Origin: Duganella flavida
Lineage (GTDB): Bacteria; Pseudomonadota; Gammaproteobacteria; Burkholderiales; Burkholderiaceae_D
Assembly (NCBI RefSeq): GCF_009857445.1
Contig: NZ_WWCN01000026.1
Location: forward strand, 1 to 63,423
DNA length: 63,423 nucleotides
Reading direction: 5' to 3'
The position numbers were made by a program, and so were the translations under genes. Every line of letters begins with the position of its first letter. Position 1 is the stretch's first letter. Shown here piece after piece: positions 15,760-27,259 of the stretch. Under the pieces are notes generated by a model that searched no databases, had not been told where the DNA came from, and was given only the letters and a program-made list of their open reading frames with translations.

Positions 15760-16515
15760 TTACACTTGCGCCATGCCGCCATCCACGCTGAGATCGATGC
15801 CGGCAACGAAGCTGCTCTCATCCGACGCGAGGAACAAGGCAGCAGCGGCGACTTCTTCTGGACGCCCCATGCGGCCGAGCGGGATCATGGTCGAGAACAG
15901 GCTGCGCAACTGATCGGCGCCGGCCTTGTCGCTGGCCTGGCTGTCGATGATCGGCGTGTCGACCGGGCCGGGACTCAGCGTGTTGACGCGGATGCCACGT
16001 TCCTTCAGTTCCACCGTCCAGGTCCGTGCAAACGAGCGCACCGCTGCCTTGCTGGCGCTGTAGGTGCCATAGCCCGGCATTCCCTTGACCGAGGCAATCG
16101 ACGCTGTCAGCACAATGGAGCCGCCTTTGCCCATCAATGGCAAAGCTTTTTGCACCGTGAACAGCAAGCCCTTGGCATTGATATCGAAGGTCTTGTCGTA
16201 GTGCTCGTTTGTGACGTCGGCAATGCCGGTCGGATCAACCACGCCCGAGTTTGCCACCAGAACGTCCACCAGTCCTTTGCTGGCCTTGATCGTGGCGTAC
16301 AAGTGGTCCAGGTCAGCCAGATTGCTGACATCGCCCTGCACAGCGGTCACGTTGGATCCGATCAGCTCGACGGCCTTGTCCAGCTCGGTCTGACGGCGGC
16401 CGGTGATGAAGACATACGCGCCTTCCGCAACGAAACGCTGCGCGGTTGCCAAACCGATGCCGCTGCTGCCCCCCGTAATGACTGCGATTTTACCTTCCAG
16501 TTGAAGCTTGCCCAT
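15760..16515 (-). CDS. Short-chain dehydrogenase/reductase (SDR)
   Basis: 251 residues from ATG 16515, preceded by AGGAGCC. Classical SDR motifs are complete: TGGSSGIG (14-21) for the dinucleotide, NSG at 89-91, catalytic Ser139, Tyr152 and Lys156 in TYSASK, and PGPVDTP near 190. Asp62 follows in QGDVS. It is an NAD(P)H-dependent oxidoreductase of unknown substrate; Arg40-Arg41 after the second strand (TGRR) suggests NADPH preference. A LysR gene diverges from it 159 bp away and probably regulates it, an arrangement common for stress-related SDRs. Confidence 0.92.
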   Translation of the reverse strand: MGKLQLEGKIAVITGGSSGIGLATAQRFVAEGAYVFITGRRQTELDKAVELIGSNVTAVQGDVSNLADLDHLYATIKASKGLVDVLVANSGVVDPTGIADVTNEHYDKTFDINAKGLLFTVQKALPLMGKGGSIVLTASIASVKGMPGYGTYSASKAAVRSFARTWTVELKERGIRVNTLSPGPVDTPIIDSQASDKAGADQLRSLFSTMIPLGRMGRPEEVAAAALFLASDESSFVAGIDLSVDGGMAQV

Positions 16516-16674
16516 GTTGTGGCTCCTGTTGAATAAATTGATAAAACTGGCGAGCCGGTTTTCCGCTGCACCATGACCAGCAGTATCAAGACCTCGGCAG
16601 GGATTGATAAGTCCATCGCGTCGTATAATACTCATTCCTCAAAAGCATGAATTAGCGCATTTTGGAGTGATTTA

Positions 16675-17631
16675 ATGGACCGTTTTCTTTTGATGCATTG
16701 CTATGTGCGTGCGGTGGAAACCGGCAGTTTTTCCGCGGTCGCGCGCGAGCTGAGTACGGGCCAGCCCAACATCAGCCGCAACATCGCGGCGCTGGAACAG
16801 CATTTGGGCACGCGCTTGCTGCACCGCTCCACTCGCAAGCTGACGCCTACGCCGGAGGGCGAGCGCTATTACGCCGAGGTGCGCCGCGTACTGGATGCGG
16901 CCGAGGAAGCGGATGCCAATGCGCGCGGCGAGGGCAAGCCAGGCGGACTGCTGCGGGTCAGTTGTTCAACCTTGCTGGGCCGCGAGCATTTGTTGCCGCA
17001 CATAGGCGCGTTGCTGGGCCGCTATCCCAGCATTGAACTGGACCTGCAACTTAGCGACCGTTATATCGATCTGGTGGAGGGAGGCGTCGATCTGGCAATA
17101 CGGATCGGCACACTGGAGGACAGCGCGCTGCGGGCGCGGCGCATCGGCATGTCCGAGCGCGTCTGCGTCGCCAGTAACGCCTATCTGGCGCGGCGCGCGG
17201 CGCCACAGACGCCGGCCGACCTGCACCAGCATAACTGCATCGTCTACACCTTGATGAACTCCGGCATCAGCTGGCGTTTCCGTGAAGGCGAAGTGCCAGT
17301 ACACGGCAGTTTTCGCTCAAATACGCTTGACGGCGTGTACCGTGCCGTCATGGACGGACTGGGTATCGGCTACGGACCACAGTGGATGTTTGAACGCGAA
17401 ATACTTGATGGCAGCGTGAAGATGCTGATGGCGGAGCACTATCCGCCAGCCGTACCGATTAACATCATTTATTCAACGCATCGCCTGTTGCCTCGGCGTG
17501 CCGTTGTGTTCATGGACTTCATCGCAGAGGTTTTCGGCCGCGATCCAACCATGCAGGAAGGCGCATTGGCGCGTTTGAGTGAGCGCTTAACGAAGACGAA
17601 CAATAAGAAAAAACGCCTTGCAAATCAATAA
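16675..17631 (+). CDS. LysR-family transcriptional regulator
   Basis: 318 residues: N-terminal helix-turn-helix (AVETGSFSAVARELSTGQPNISRNIAALE, residues 13-41) followed by the effector-binding domain from about 90. It is divergent from the SDR gene, its probable target. The final codons (RLANQ and stop) are embedded in the stem of a terminator hairpin that serves the converging ssb gene, so the gene's C-terminus and a transcription signal share the same bases. The lysine-rich tail (TKTNNKKKRLANQ) may be a consequence of this. Confidence 0.9.
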   Translation: MDRFLLMHCYVRAVETGSFSAVARELSTGQPNISRNIAALEQHLGTRLLHRSTRKLTPTPEGERYYAEVRRVLDAAEEADANARGEGKPGGLLRVSCSTLLGREHLLPHIGALLGRYPSIELDLQLSDRYIDLVEGGVDLAIRIGTLEDSALRARRIGMSERVCVASNAYLARRAAPQTPADLHQHNCIVYTLMNSGISWRFREGEVPVHGSFRSNTLDGVYRAVMDGLGIGYGPQWMFEREILDGSVKMLMAEHYPPAVPINIIYSTHRLLPRRAVVFMDFIAEVFGRDPTMQEGALARLSERLTKTNNKKKRLANQ

Positions 17632-17643
17632 TTTGCAAGGCGT
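17613..17643 (-). terminator. Intrinsic terminator of ssb, overlapping the LysR 3' end
   Basis: A perfect 13-bp stem (ACGCCTTGCAAAT / ATTTGCAAGGCGT) with a 5-base loop. Read on the minus strand it is followed by TTTTTTCTTATTG, a proper U-tract, 28 bp beyond the ssb stop. The stem covers the last codons and stop of the converging LysR gene. Confidence 0.85.
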
Positions 17644-17670
17644 AGTTTACTTCTAATGTCTAACTAGATC

Positions 17671-18192
17671 TCAAAATGGAATGTCGTCATCCATGTCCGA
17701 GAAGTTCGGCGCTGGACGTGGTGCCGGACGTGGTGCTGGTGCCGGTGCCGCCATTTGTGGACGCGGGGCTGGAGCCTGGCGCTGTGGTGGGGCTTCGTAG
17801 CCACCGCCGCCGCCGCCGTAGCTGGCGCCGTCATCCATGTTGTCGCCGCCCATGCCAGCGCGACCGCCCAGCATTTGCATGTTTTCAGCGATGATGTCGG
17901 TGGCGTATTTCTCGACGCCGTCTTTGTCGGTGTACTTGCGGGTCTGCAGGCGGCCTTCGACGTAGACCGACGAACCTTTTTTCAGATACTGGCCAACGAT
18001 TTCAGCCAGACGGCCGAAGAAGGAAATACGGTGCCACTCGGTCAGCTCTTTCTGCTCGCCGGTGTTGCGGTCTTTCGATTTGTACGATGTCGCCACAGCA
18101 ATGTTGGCGATCGCATCACCGCTAGGCATGTAGCGAATTTCCGGATCGCGACCCAGATTGCCGACGATGATAACTTTGTTGACTGATGCCAT
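17671..18192 (-). CDS. ssb: Single-stranded DNA-binding protein
   Basis: 173 residues from ATG 18192. Residues 1-110 are the OB fold (MASVNKVIIVGNLGRDPEIRYM, AVATSYKSKDR, TEWHRISFFGRLAEIV, KGSSVYVEGRLQTRKY). A Gly/Pro/Ala-rich flexible linker follows, with repeated PAPRP units, and the protein ends in DMDDDIPF, the conserved acidic tip that recruits replication and repair proteins. It acts as a tetramer on ssDNA. It diverges from uvrA across a region with a LexA box. Confidence 0.97.
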   Translation of the reverse strand: MASVNKVIIVGNLGRDPEIRYMPSGDAIANIAVATSYKSKDRNTGEQKELTEWHRISFFGRLAEIVGQYLKKGSSVYVEGRLQTRKYTDKDGVEKYATDIIAENMQMLGGRAGMGGDNMDDGASYGGGGGGYEAPPQRQAPAPRPQMAAPAPAPRPAPRPAPNFSDMDDDIPF

Positions 18193-18298
18193 ATGAATAA
18201 GACTCCTGAGTAACGACCTCCGCCATCTGTACGGCGGTTTGCGAAATGCTAAACAAGGAATTATAGTCCACGCCAAGTTGAAACGGCGCAAGAAAATA

Positions 18299-18314
18299 CT
18301 GGTATTATATACAG
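18299..18314. promoter_or_regulatory. LexA (SOS) box between ssb and uvrA
   Basis: CTGGTATTATATACAG fits the CTG-N10-CAG LexA consensus with an AT-rich centre. It is 92 bp upstream of uvrA and 107 bp upstream of ssb, so it can repress either or both divergent genes. In E. coli the ssb-uvrA intergenic region is also LexA-controlled. Confidence 0.85.
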
Positions 18315-18405
18315 TGTCATACCTTGCACATCATGATCTGGCGCAAGGTCGGCGCATATATCCAAACCCGGCTATAGTAACGGGTTGACTCTAAAGGCCA
18401 AATCC

Positions 18406-21252
<2,847 letters not shown>

Positions 21253-21254
21253 TC

Positions 21255-22172
21255 ATGAAGCGGGATAGCGGAATAATGCGCGCCCTCACCCACATCGATC
21301 ACATGATCGATATCGTCCAGCAGCATGCGCTGGACGAGCAGCGGGTGGGAACGAGTATCCCCTTCCTGTCGCTGCTGCGTTCTTCCCATCCCACGCCCGT
21401 GACCAAGGGCGTGCTCAAACCTTCGTGCTGCGTGATCCTGCAAGGCCACAAGCGCGTGCACCTCGCCGACGAAGTGCTCGACTACGGCCCCGGTGAATAT
21501 CTTGTGGTATCGGTCGACATGCCAGCCTCCGGCCACATCGTCCGCGCCACCGCCGACAAGCCCTACCTGCTGCTCAACATCGAACTCGATCCGCAAGAAA
21601 TCGCGGCCATTGTGATGGAGGCGCAAGTCGCCATCGATACTCAAGAGCCGGTGCGCGGCGACTATGTCGGCCAGACTGACGACGCTTTGCAGGAGACCTT
21701 ATACCAGCTGGTGCGCTTGCTACAGGCGCCGCCGGCGGAAGCAGCCTTCCTCGCTGTCGGCCTGAAACGCGAAATCATCTACCGCATGCTGACCGGCGCC
21801 TATGGCCGCCAGCTGTACCAGAACATTGTGCTCGACCAGCAGGACCGCGGCATCAGCAAAGCCATCGCTTGGCTCAAGGAACGCTACGACCAGACGGTGA
21901 AAGTAGAAGACCTTGCGCACGCCACCAACATGAGCGTCTCCAGCCTGCACCACCGTTTCAAGGCGGTGACCACGATGGGGCCGATGCAGTATCAAAAGCA
22001 GTTGCGGCTGCAGCAAGCGCGCGCCCTGCTGCTGGGCGGCGAGATAGACGCCACCACGGCCGCCTACCAAGTTGGCTACGAAAGCGCCTCGCAATTCAGC
22101 CGCGAATACCGCCGCCTGTTCGGCGCACCGCCGATGCAGGACATCAAAAAACTTCGACCCACGCCACCATGA
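21255..22172 (+). CDS. AraC-family transcriptional regulator
   Basis: 305 residues, or 298 if the ATG at 21276 is used; homologues usually begin near that second Met (MRALTHIDHMIDIVQQHA). The N-terminal half is the cupin-like AraC_N domain (PSCCVILQGHKRVHLADEVLDYGPGEYLVVSVDMPASG), the C-terminal half carries two helix-turn-helix units (VKVEDLAHATNMSVSSLHHRFKAVT; TTAAYQVGYESASQFSREYRRLFG). It is the YqhC-like type whose members often control aldehyde reductases. It starts 2 bp after uvrA and overlaps the next gene by 4 bp, so it may be partly co-transcribed with uvrA. Target unknown. Confidence 0.9.
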   Translation: MKRDSGIMRALTHIDHMIDIVQQHALDEQRVGTSIPFLSLLRSSHPTPVTKGVLKPSCCVILQGHKRVHLADEVLDYGPGEYLVVSVDMPASGHIVRATADKPYLLLNIELDPQEIAAIVMEAQVAIDTQEPVRGDYVGQTDDALQETLYQLVRLLQAPPAEAAFLAVGLKREIIYRMLTGAYGRQLYQNIVLDQQDRGISKAIAWLKERYDQTVKVEDLAHATNMSVSSLHHRFKAVTTMGPMQYQKQLRLQQARALLLGGEIDATTAAYQVGYESASQFSREYRRLFGAPPMQDIKKLRPTPP

Positions 22173-23056
22173 AAATCGAGAAGAAACGCTTGCTGCCATT
22201 GGGTATCGTACTGTTCGTGCTGGCCATCGCCGCACTGATGGCGGATAAGTCGTGGTCGGAGAAACAGCAGCAGCTGGAGTTGATCACCAGCTTCTACAAA
22301 GATCATCTGGCGCGGCCGGAGACGCGGCAAGCGAGCCAGCTGCCGGCTGGTTCCTTCTATTCCACCGAACTGGAAGCGCTGGTCGATGCCAACCTGCAGC
22401 TGTGCGACAGCTTGTCGCGCGGCGACGATATCTGCGGCTATGGCGCCGATGGCGACGTGTTCCTCGATACGCAGGAAGTATCGCCGACGCTGGACTTCGA
22501 GCGTTCGCATTTCAACGTGGTGCGTTCGGGCGAGAACACGGTGGAAGCCAGTTTCAACATCTATCCGGACATGGGCTCCGCGTACGATCGCCACATCCGC
22601 TACGTGCTGGTGCAAGAAGACAGCGGCTGGCGCGTGGATGACATGCTGTACGCCGATGGACGTTCAATGCGGCAGGAACTCCAGCGCGAAAACGAAGCTG
22701 TACTGGCGCGCGCACGCGACCTGTCCGATGCGGCAGGCTGGGTGTTCAACTATTTGGGGAATGAGGACATGCTGGACCGCGCGGTGCGCTTCATTGCCTT
22801 CCCGGTGCAGGTGTGCGACCAGTACGGCGCATGCGCCGCCATGAAGCGCGACGATCAGCGCCTGTTGCAGGCGCTGGGTGCTCTGGCCGATAGCGGCGCC
22901 GGCACGGCCGTGCTACCCAAACCGGGCGAAGTCACGGCCAGTGAAGGCAAGGCCGTTGCAGTCAACGCCCTCGACTTCACTTTCCAAAACAAGGCCTGGT
23001 GGATTACGAAGATTGACTTGCGACGCGCTTCTTCTCCGACGCCACCCAATCCTTGA
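22169..23056 (+). CDS. Membrane-anchored DUF3828-like protein
   Basis: 295 residues starting in an ATGA overlap with the AraC gene. One N-terminal hydrophobic segment (PLGIVLFVLAIAALMA, 10-25) anchors or exports it. The rest contains LITSFYKDHLARPETR, FYSTELEALVDANLQLCD, FNVVRSGENTVEASFNIYPD and YVLVQEDSGWRVDDMLYADGRSM, the order seen in DUF3828 (NTF2-like) proteins; the function of that family is unknown. A Cys-containing second half (VCDQYGACAAMKRDD) is unassigned. Its last 53 bp overlap the 3' end of the convergent DUF885 gene, so both frames are read in opposite directions there. Confidence 0.65.
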   Translation: MKIEKKRLLPLGIVLFVLAIAALMADKSWSEKQQQLELITSFYKDHLARPETRQASQLPAGSFYSTELEALVDANLQLCDSLSRGDDICGYGADGDVFLDTQEVSPTLDFERSHFNVVRSGENTVEASFNIYPDMGSAYDRHIRYVLVQEDSGWRVDDMLYADGRSMRQELQRENEAVLARARDLSDAAGWVFNYLGNEDMLDRAVRFIAFPVQVCDQYGACAAMKRDDQRLLQALGALADSGAGTAVLPKPGEVTASEGKAVAVNALDFTFQNKAWWITKIDLRRASSPTPPNP

Positions 23057-24806
23057 TATGCGTCTCCAGCACGTCCATCGGCAACGCGCCTGCGCCTAAT
23101 ACCTGGTCGTGGAATTTGCGGATGTCGAAGCCGGCGCCCAGTTCCTTGCGGGCGTAGTCACGCAGTTCGAGAATCTTCAGCTGGCCGATCTTGTAGCCCA
23201 GCGCCTGGCCAGGCCAGACGATGTAGCGGTCAGTCTCGCTCTGCACTTCTACTTCTTCGGTGCCCGAGTGATCGTGGAAGAAGTCCACTACCTGCTGGCG
23301 GTTCCACTTCTTGTAATGCAGGCCGGTATCCACCACCAGGCGGATCGCGCGCAGCATCTCATCCTGCAAATGGCCGTAGTAACTGTATGGGTCTTTGTAG
23401 AAGCCCAGCTCCTCGCCGAGGCGTTCCGAGTACAGCGCCCAGCCTTCCACATACGCCGTGTAGCCGCCTTGCTGGCGGAAGTCCGGCAGGCCCTGGATCT
23501 CCTGCGCGATGGTCAGCTGCATGTGGTGACCCGGCACGCCTTCATGCAGCGCGGTGGTTTCGATGCTGATGGTGGAGCGGTGTTCGAAGTCGCCAGTATT
23601 CACCTGCACGCGGCCAGGGCGCTTGCCATCTGCGGAACCTGGCATGTAAGCCGCACCGGACGCGCCCTTCTCGGCGAATTCTTCGACCGGCTTGATCTCC
23701 AGCTTATTCTTCGGCAGCACGCCGAATTGGTTCGGCAGCTGCGGGTACATCTGGTCGGTGTACTTCTGATAGAGATCGAGGATCTCCTGGCGTGATTTCG
23801 GATGCAGCGCCGGGTTGTCGGCCACCGCTTTGTTGAACGATTTCAGGTCGCTGTAGCCCAGCTTTTTCGCAGTCTCCAGCATCTGGACTTCGATGCGCGC
23901 CACTTCAGACAGGCCCAGTTGGTGGATCTGCTCCGGCGTCATGTCGGTGGTGGTGGACGACTTGACCTTAAAGGTGTAGCGCGCACCGCCATCCGGCAGC
24001 GACCACATACCCACGTCCTTGCGGCCGTAAGGCTGGTACTTGGTCTTGGCGTAGACGGCCAGTTTTTTGTAGGCCGGATTGACGTCGTTCTTGACTGCCG
24101 CCAGGATCTCCTTGCTCAGGCGCGCCTTGTCGGCCGCCGAGAAGTCTTTCGGGAAGCGTTTAAGCGGCTCGGCGAATGGCGAATCGGCCGGTTTCATCGC
24201 CGCCACGTCGTCGCACTGTTTGACGATTTTCGGAATCAGGAACTGCGGCGGCATCAGCTTGTCCTTGACGCCGTTTTCCATTTGCACGCGGGTCTGGTCG
24301 AACAGTTTCGGCAGCGTGTGCAGGCGCTTGATGTAGTCCTCGTAATCCTTCACCGTTTCAAATGGCAGCAGCGGCACGATTTGCGGGGTGTCGAGGTGCA
24401 CGCCGGAGTTCTGCGCCAGCGGCATCTCCCATTCCTTGAAGCGAGCGCCGTCCACGCTCTGGTGCAGCTGGCGCAGCATCAATTCCCGGTTCAGCTGCTC
24501 CTGCAGCGGGAAGCCGGTGGTGTCCACCGCTTCGAAGCGCTTGAGGAAATCGGCGCTGGCCTTGATGTCGGCGTCGATGCCGGCTTGCGAGAAGTCGGAC
24601 CATTGGTCGTTGTAGCGCTTATCGCCCAGCAGCGAGGCCCATTCCGGGCTGCTGCGCATTGTGTAGTCCCACTGCTCTTTAATCAGCTGGTTCAGGGTCG
24701 CACGGCGCGCTTCCAGGTCGGGAGCGGCGGTGTCGGCATGGGCCACGCCCAGGATCAGGGTGAACAACAAGGCGCTAGCAGCGCCGATACGGGTAGTCGT
24801 TGTCAT
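23004..24806 (-). CDS. DUF885 family secreted metallopeptidase-like protein
   Basis: 600 residues with a signal peptide (ALLFTLILGVAHA, cleavage near 24). The DUF885 hallmark HEGVPGHHMQ is present at about residue 420, followed by the GGYTAYVEGWALYSERL block and ESETDRY-type helix (VQSETDRYIVWPGQALGYKIGQ). The HExxxHH arrangement and the downstream glutamate are believed to bind zinc, as in M32-like gluzincins, so a periplasmic dipeptidase or carboxypeptidase activity is plausible. Its 3' end overlaps the neighbouring convergent gene by 53 bp. Confidence 0.9.
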   Translation of the reverse strand: MTTTTRIGAASALLFTLILGVAHADTAAPDLEARRATLNQLIKEQWDYTMRSSPEWASLLGDKRYNDQWSDFSQAGIDADIKASADFLKRFEAVDTTGFPLQEQLNRELMLRQLHQSVDGARFKEWEMPLAQNSGVHLDTPQIVPLLPFETVKDYEDYIKRLHTLPKLFDQTRVQMENGVKDKLMPPQFLIPKIVKQCDDVAAMKPADSPFAEPLKRFPKDFSAADKARLSKEILAAVKNDVNPAYKKLAVYAKTKYQPYGRKDVGMWSLPDGGARYTFKVKSSTTTDMTPEQIHQLGLSEVARIEVQMLETAKKLGYSDLKSFNKAVADNPALHPKSRQEILDLYQKYTDQMYPQLPNQFGVLPKNKLEIKPVEEFAEKGASGAAYMPGSADGKRPGRVQVNTGDFEHRSTISIETTALHEGVPGHHMQLTIAQEIQGLPDFRQQGGYTAYVEGWALYSERLGEELGFYKDPYSYYGHLQDEMLRAIRLVVDTGLHYKKWNRQQVVDFFHDHSGTEEVEVQSETDRYIVWPGQALGYKIGQLKILELRDYARKELGAGFDIRKFHDQVLGAGALPMDVLETHIKDWVASEKKRVASQSS

Positions 24807-24998
24807 GATGGCCTATCGTTATAAAAATGTTGAGGCTGCACTGTAGCGCCGCGCAACGCAAGGCGCGGCGGAAATGTGACGAAATGCTAAAACTTCGGCA
24901 TGGATTGCAGAATCAGGCAACTCTGCGGCAGGAATCGCACTGATGCGCCGGCGCGCCGATTTCTAGAATGGCTCCATCAACCTACCAAGGAGCCTGTC

Positions 24999-26435
24999 AT
25001 GCACACCATCGAGCACATCTACATCAATGGCCAGTTCGTCACCCCGCACGGCGAGGAGATGTTCGACCTGATCAATCCAACCACCGGCCAGCGCGACGGC
25101 CAGGTGCGCCTCGGCGACGCCGAAGACGTCCAACGCGCAGTCGCCGCCGCCAAAGCCGCCTTCCCGGCGTTCTCGCGCAGCAGCCTGGCTGAGCGCGGCG
25201 CAATCTTGCAACGTTTGCATGACGCGGTGCTGGCCCGCGCCGACGACGCGGCTGCCGCATTGGTCGACGAATACGGCGGCCCATTGCCTACCAGCATAGG
25301 CCGCTCGCGCTACACGGCCAAGATGTTTTTAGATGTTAAAAAGGTAATGGATGCGCATGCGTTTGTGAAAACCGTGAACACAGCCACGGTGGTGCTGGAG
25401 CCAGTGGGCGTGGTCGGCATCATCACGCCGTGGAATTCCAGCGCCTGGTTTATCGCCAACAAAGTCGCCACCGCGATTGCGGCCGGCTGCACGGTGGTGG
25501 TCAAACCGAGCGAGCTGAGCGCGCGCCAAAACCAGATTCTGACCGAATGTTTCCATGCGGCACAGTTGCCGCCGGGCGTGGTAAACATCGTCAACGGCCG
25601 CGGTGAGGTGGTGGGAGCGGCGCTGAGCACGCATCAGGACATTAACAAAATTTCATTCACCGGCTCCACCCCAGTCGGCAAGAGTATCGCCCGCCTCGGC
25701 GTCGATACCATGAAACGGATAACGCTGGAATTAGGCGGCAAAAGCGCCAATGTTATTCTCGACGATGCAGATTTTGAAAAAGCCATTCCAACCGCGATTC
25801 AAGCAGCATTTATGAATAATGGTCAGGCTTGTATTGTCGGTTCGCGCCTGCTGGTGCCGGAGCATAAACTGGCATTGGTAAAACAATTGGCCAAAGCTGC
25901 CGTGGAATCGATCGTCGTGGGCGATCCACACCGCGCTGAAGTTTCTATCGGCCCGCTGGTTAATCAAAAACAATTTGAACGCGTGCAGAAATATATTCAA
26001 ATTGGAATGGATGAAGGTGCGGAATTGCTGGCCGGTGGGATTGGAAAACCATTCGGATTGGAGTCTGGTTATTTCGTGAAGCCGACAGTATTTATTAACG
26101 TCACCAACGATATGACGATTGCGCGTGAAGAGATATTCGGACCGGTGCTTTCGATCATCACGTATAAAACCGAGGAAGAAGCGATTCAGATTGCCAACGA
26201 TACGCCATATGGTTTGCAAGCGTATATCAGCTCCACTAATCTTGATCGCGCCAACCGGATCGCCCGTGAGTTACTCGCCGGCCGGGTGCATATTAATGGC
26301 ATTCACGACGACCTGGTAGCTCCCTTTGGCGGCTTCAAGCAATCCGGTATCGGTCGGGAGTTTGGCCCGTACGGACTGGACAGCTACCTCGAACCGAAGG
26401 CTGTTTTGGGCGTGGAAGCGCAATATCCCCGCTAA
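24999..26435 (+). CDS. NAD(P)-dependent aldehyde dehydrogenase
   Basis: 478 residues from ATG 24999 with an AGGAG site. Active-site features are complete: Asn146 in TPWNSSAW, Glu244 in LELGGKSANVIL, nucleophile Cys278 in NNGQACIVGSRL, and the terminal FGGFKQSGIGREFG motif. It oxidises an aldehyde to an acid; the sequence does not fix the substrate. The second half of the gene (from about 25640) uses noticeably more A/T in third positions than the first half, which could reflect a recombination join. It stands alone, between DUF885 and the convergent microprotein gene. Confidence 0.93.
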   Translation: MHTIEHIYINGQFVTPHGEEMFDLINPTTGQRDGQVRLGDAEDVQRAVAAAKAAFPAFSRSSLAERGAILQRLHDAVLARADDAAAALVDEYGGPLPTSIGRSRYTAKMFLDVKKVMDAHAFVKTVNTATVVLEPVGVVGIITPWNSSAWFIANKVATAIAAGCTVVVKPSELSARQNQILTECFHAAQLPPGVVNIVNGRGEVVGAALSTHQDINKISFTGSTPVGKSIARLGVDTMKRITLELGGKSANVILDDADFEKAIPTAIQAAFMNNGQACIVGSRLLVPEHKLALVKQLAKAAVESIVVGDPHRAEVSIGPLVNQKQFERVQKYIQIGMDEGAELLAGGIGKPFGLESGYFVKPTVFINVTNDMTIAREEIFGPVLSIITYKTEEEAIQIANDTPYGLQAYISSTNLDRANRIARELLAGRVHINGIHDDLVAPFGGFKQSGIGREFGPYGLDSYLEPKAVLGVEAQYPR

Positions 26436-26484
26436 GTTATGCCAAGAATTAGCATGTAAAGGCCAAATTCCGGCATGACGCGCC

Positions 26485-26598
26485 TCAGTAGTAGGTCAGA
26501 TCCTCATTCGAGGCGGGAAGCGAGCGCAGCAGGCTCCAGAGCTTGCTGCGTGTAACCAGATAAGCGGCCACAGGCACGATCAATATTAAGGCTAGCAT
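26485..26598 (-). CDS. 37-residue single-span membrane microprotein
   Basis: An ATG at 26598 preceded by GGAGAAGAAA opens a frame of 37 codons ending TGA at 26485. The product starts with a hydrophobic helix (MLALILIVPVAAYLV), then TRSKLWSLLRSLPASNEDL and ends in TYY. The basic residues after the helix suggest the C-terminus faces the cytoplasm. A perfect 9-bp inverted repeat matching the TetR operator lies 13 bp upstream of its start, and the TetR gene itself lies just beyond on the same strand. I do not recognise a family. The good ribosome site and dedicated operator argue that it is real. Confidence 0.6.
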   Translation of the reverse strand: MLALILIVPVAAYLVTRSKLWSLLRSLPASNEDLTYY

Positions 26599-26610
26599 TT
26601 TCTTCTCCGT

Positions 26611-26630
26611 TTTCGCACGTGCGTGCGAAA
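26611..26630. promoter_or_regulatory. Probable TetR operator O1
   Basis: Perfect inverted repeat TTTCGCACG-TG-CGTGCGAAA, placed between the TetR gene and the microprotein gene. The same half-site occurs upstream of the TetR gene itself. Confidence 0.7.
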
Positions 26631-26644
26631 TTTTATTAAATAAA

Positions 26645-27250
26645 TCAAAAAACCTTGTACGATGCGATTAAACGTTCAAAAGCCTTTTGCATGTAGCGAC
26701 CGGAAAGCTCTTCACGCAAGAAACGGGTATCGTGAATTAACCCGATAATTAAACTGTAAATCTCGTACACCAACTGGCCGGGATCAGTATCTGGACGCAA
26801 TTGGCCTAATTCCATTGCCTGTAAAATTGTTTTACGCAATGATGCACGCCACGCTTCCACACCTTGCTGCAAACGGTCCCGCAGCGGGCCATTTAAATCG
26901 TCATATTCAAAAGCACCGGCACTGTATAAGCAGGAGTTACGCAAGCCTTCATTCGCCGTGCGGCGCGACCAGGCATTAATCTGTTCAATTAACCGCGGCA
27001 AACCTTTTGGAAATTGCAGCGACGGCAGAAATATCTCAGCCGAAAAGCGCCGGTCATATTCATCTAATACTGCCGACTGCAAAGCCTCCAGCGAACCGAC
27101 GCGGGAAAATACTCCGCTTTTACTGATGCCAGTGCGCTTGGCCAGCTCGCCCAGCGACAATTTGCCGATGCCTTCCGCCGCCGCCATCTCCAGCGCAGCC
27201 TCGATGATGGTGGCGTAAGTAGCCTCGCTTTTTGCAGTCAACGTATCCAT
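26645..27250 (-). CDS. TetR-family repressor
   Basis: 201 residues. Residues 10-58 are the helix-turn-helix (TYATIIEAALEMAAAEGIGKLS, LGELAKRTGISKSGVFSRVGS); the rest is a TetR C-terminal ligand domain with NAWSRRTANEGLRNSCLYSAGAFEYDD and the closing YSLIIGLIHDTRFL. The C-terminal type (TetR_C_16/YcdC-like, with GCLLxxA-like NSCLYSAGAFE) is common. Operator-like inverted repeats lie on both sides of the gene, so it most likely represses itself and the microprotein. Ligand unknown. Confidence 0.92.
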   Translation of the reverse strand: MDTLTAKSEATYATIIEAALEMAAAEGIGKLSLGELAKRTGISKSGVFSRVGSLEALQSAVLDEYDRRFSAEIFLPSLQFPKGLPRLIEQINAWSRRTANEGLRNSCLYSAGAFEYDDLNGPLRDRLQQGVEAWRASLRKTILQAMELGQLRPDTDPGQLVYEIYSLIIGLIHDTRFLREELSGRYMQKAFERLIASYKVF

Positions 27251-27259
27251 GTGCAGAAC

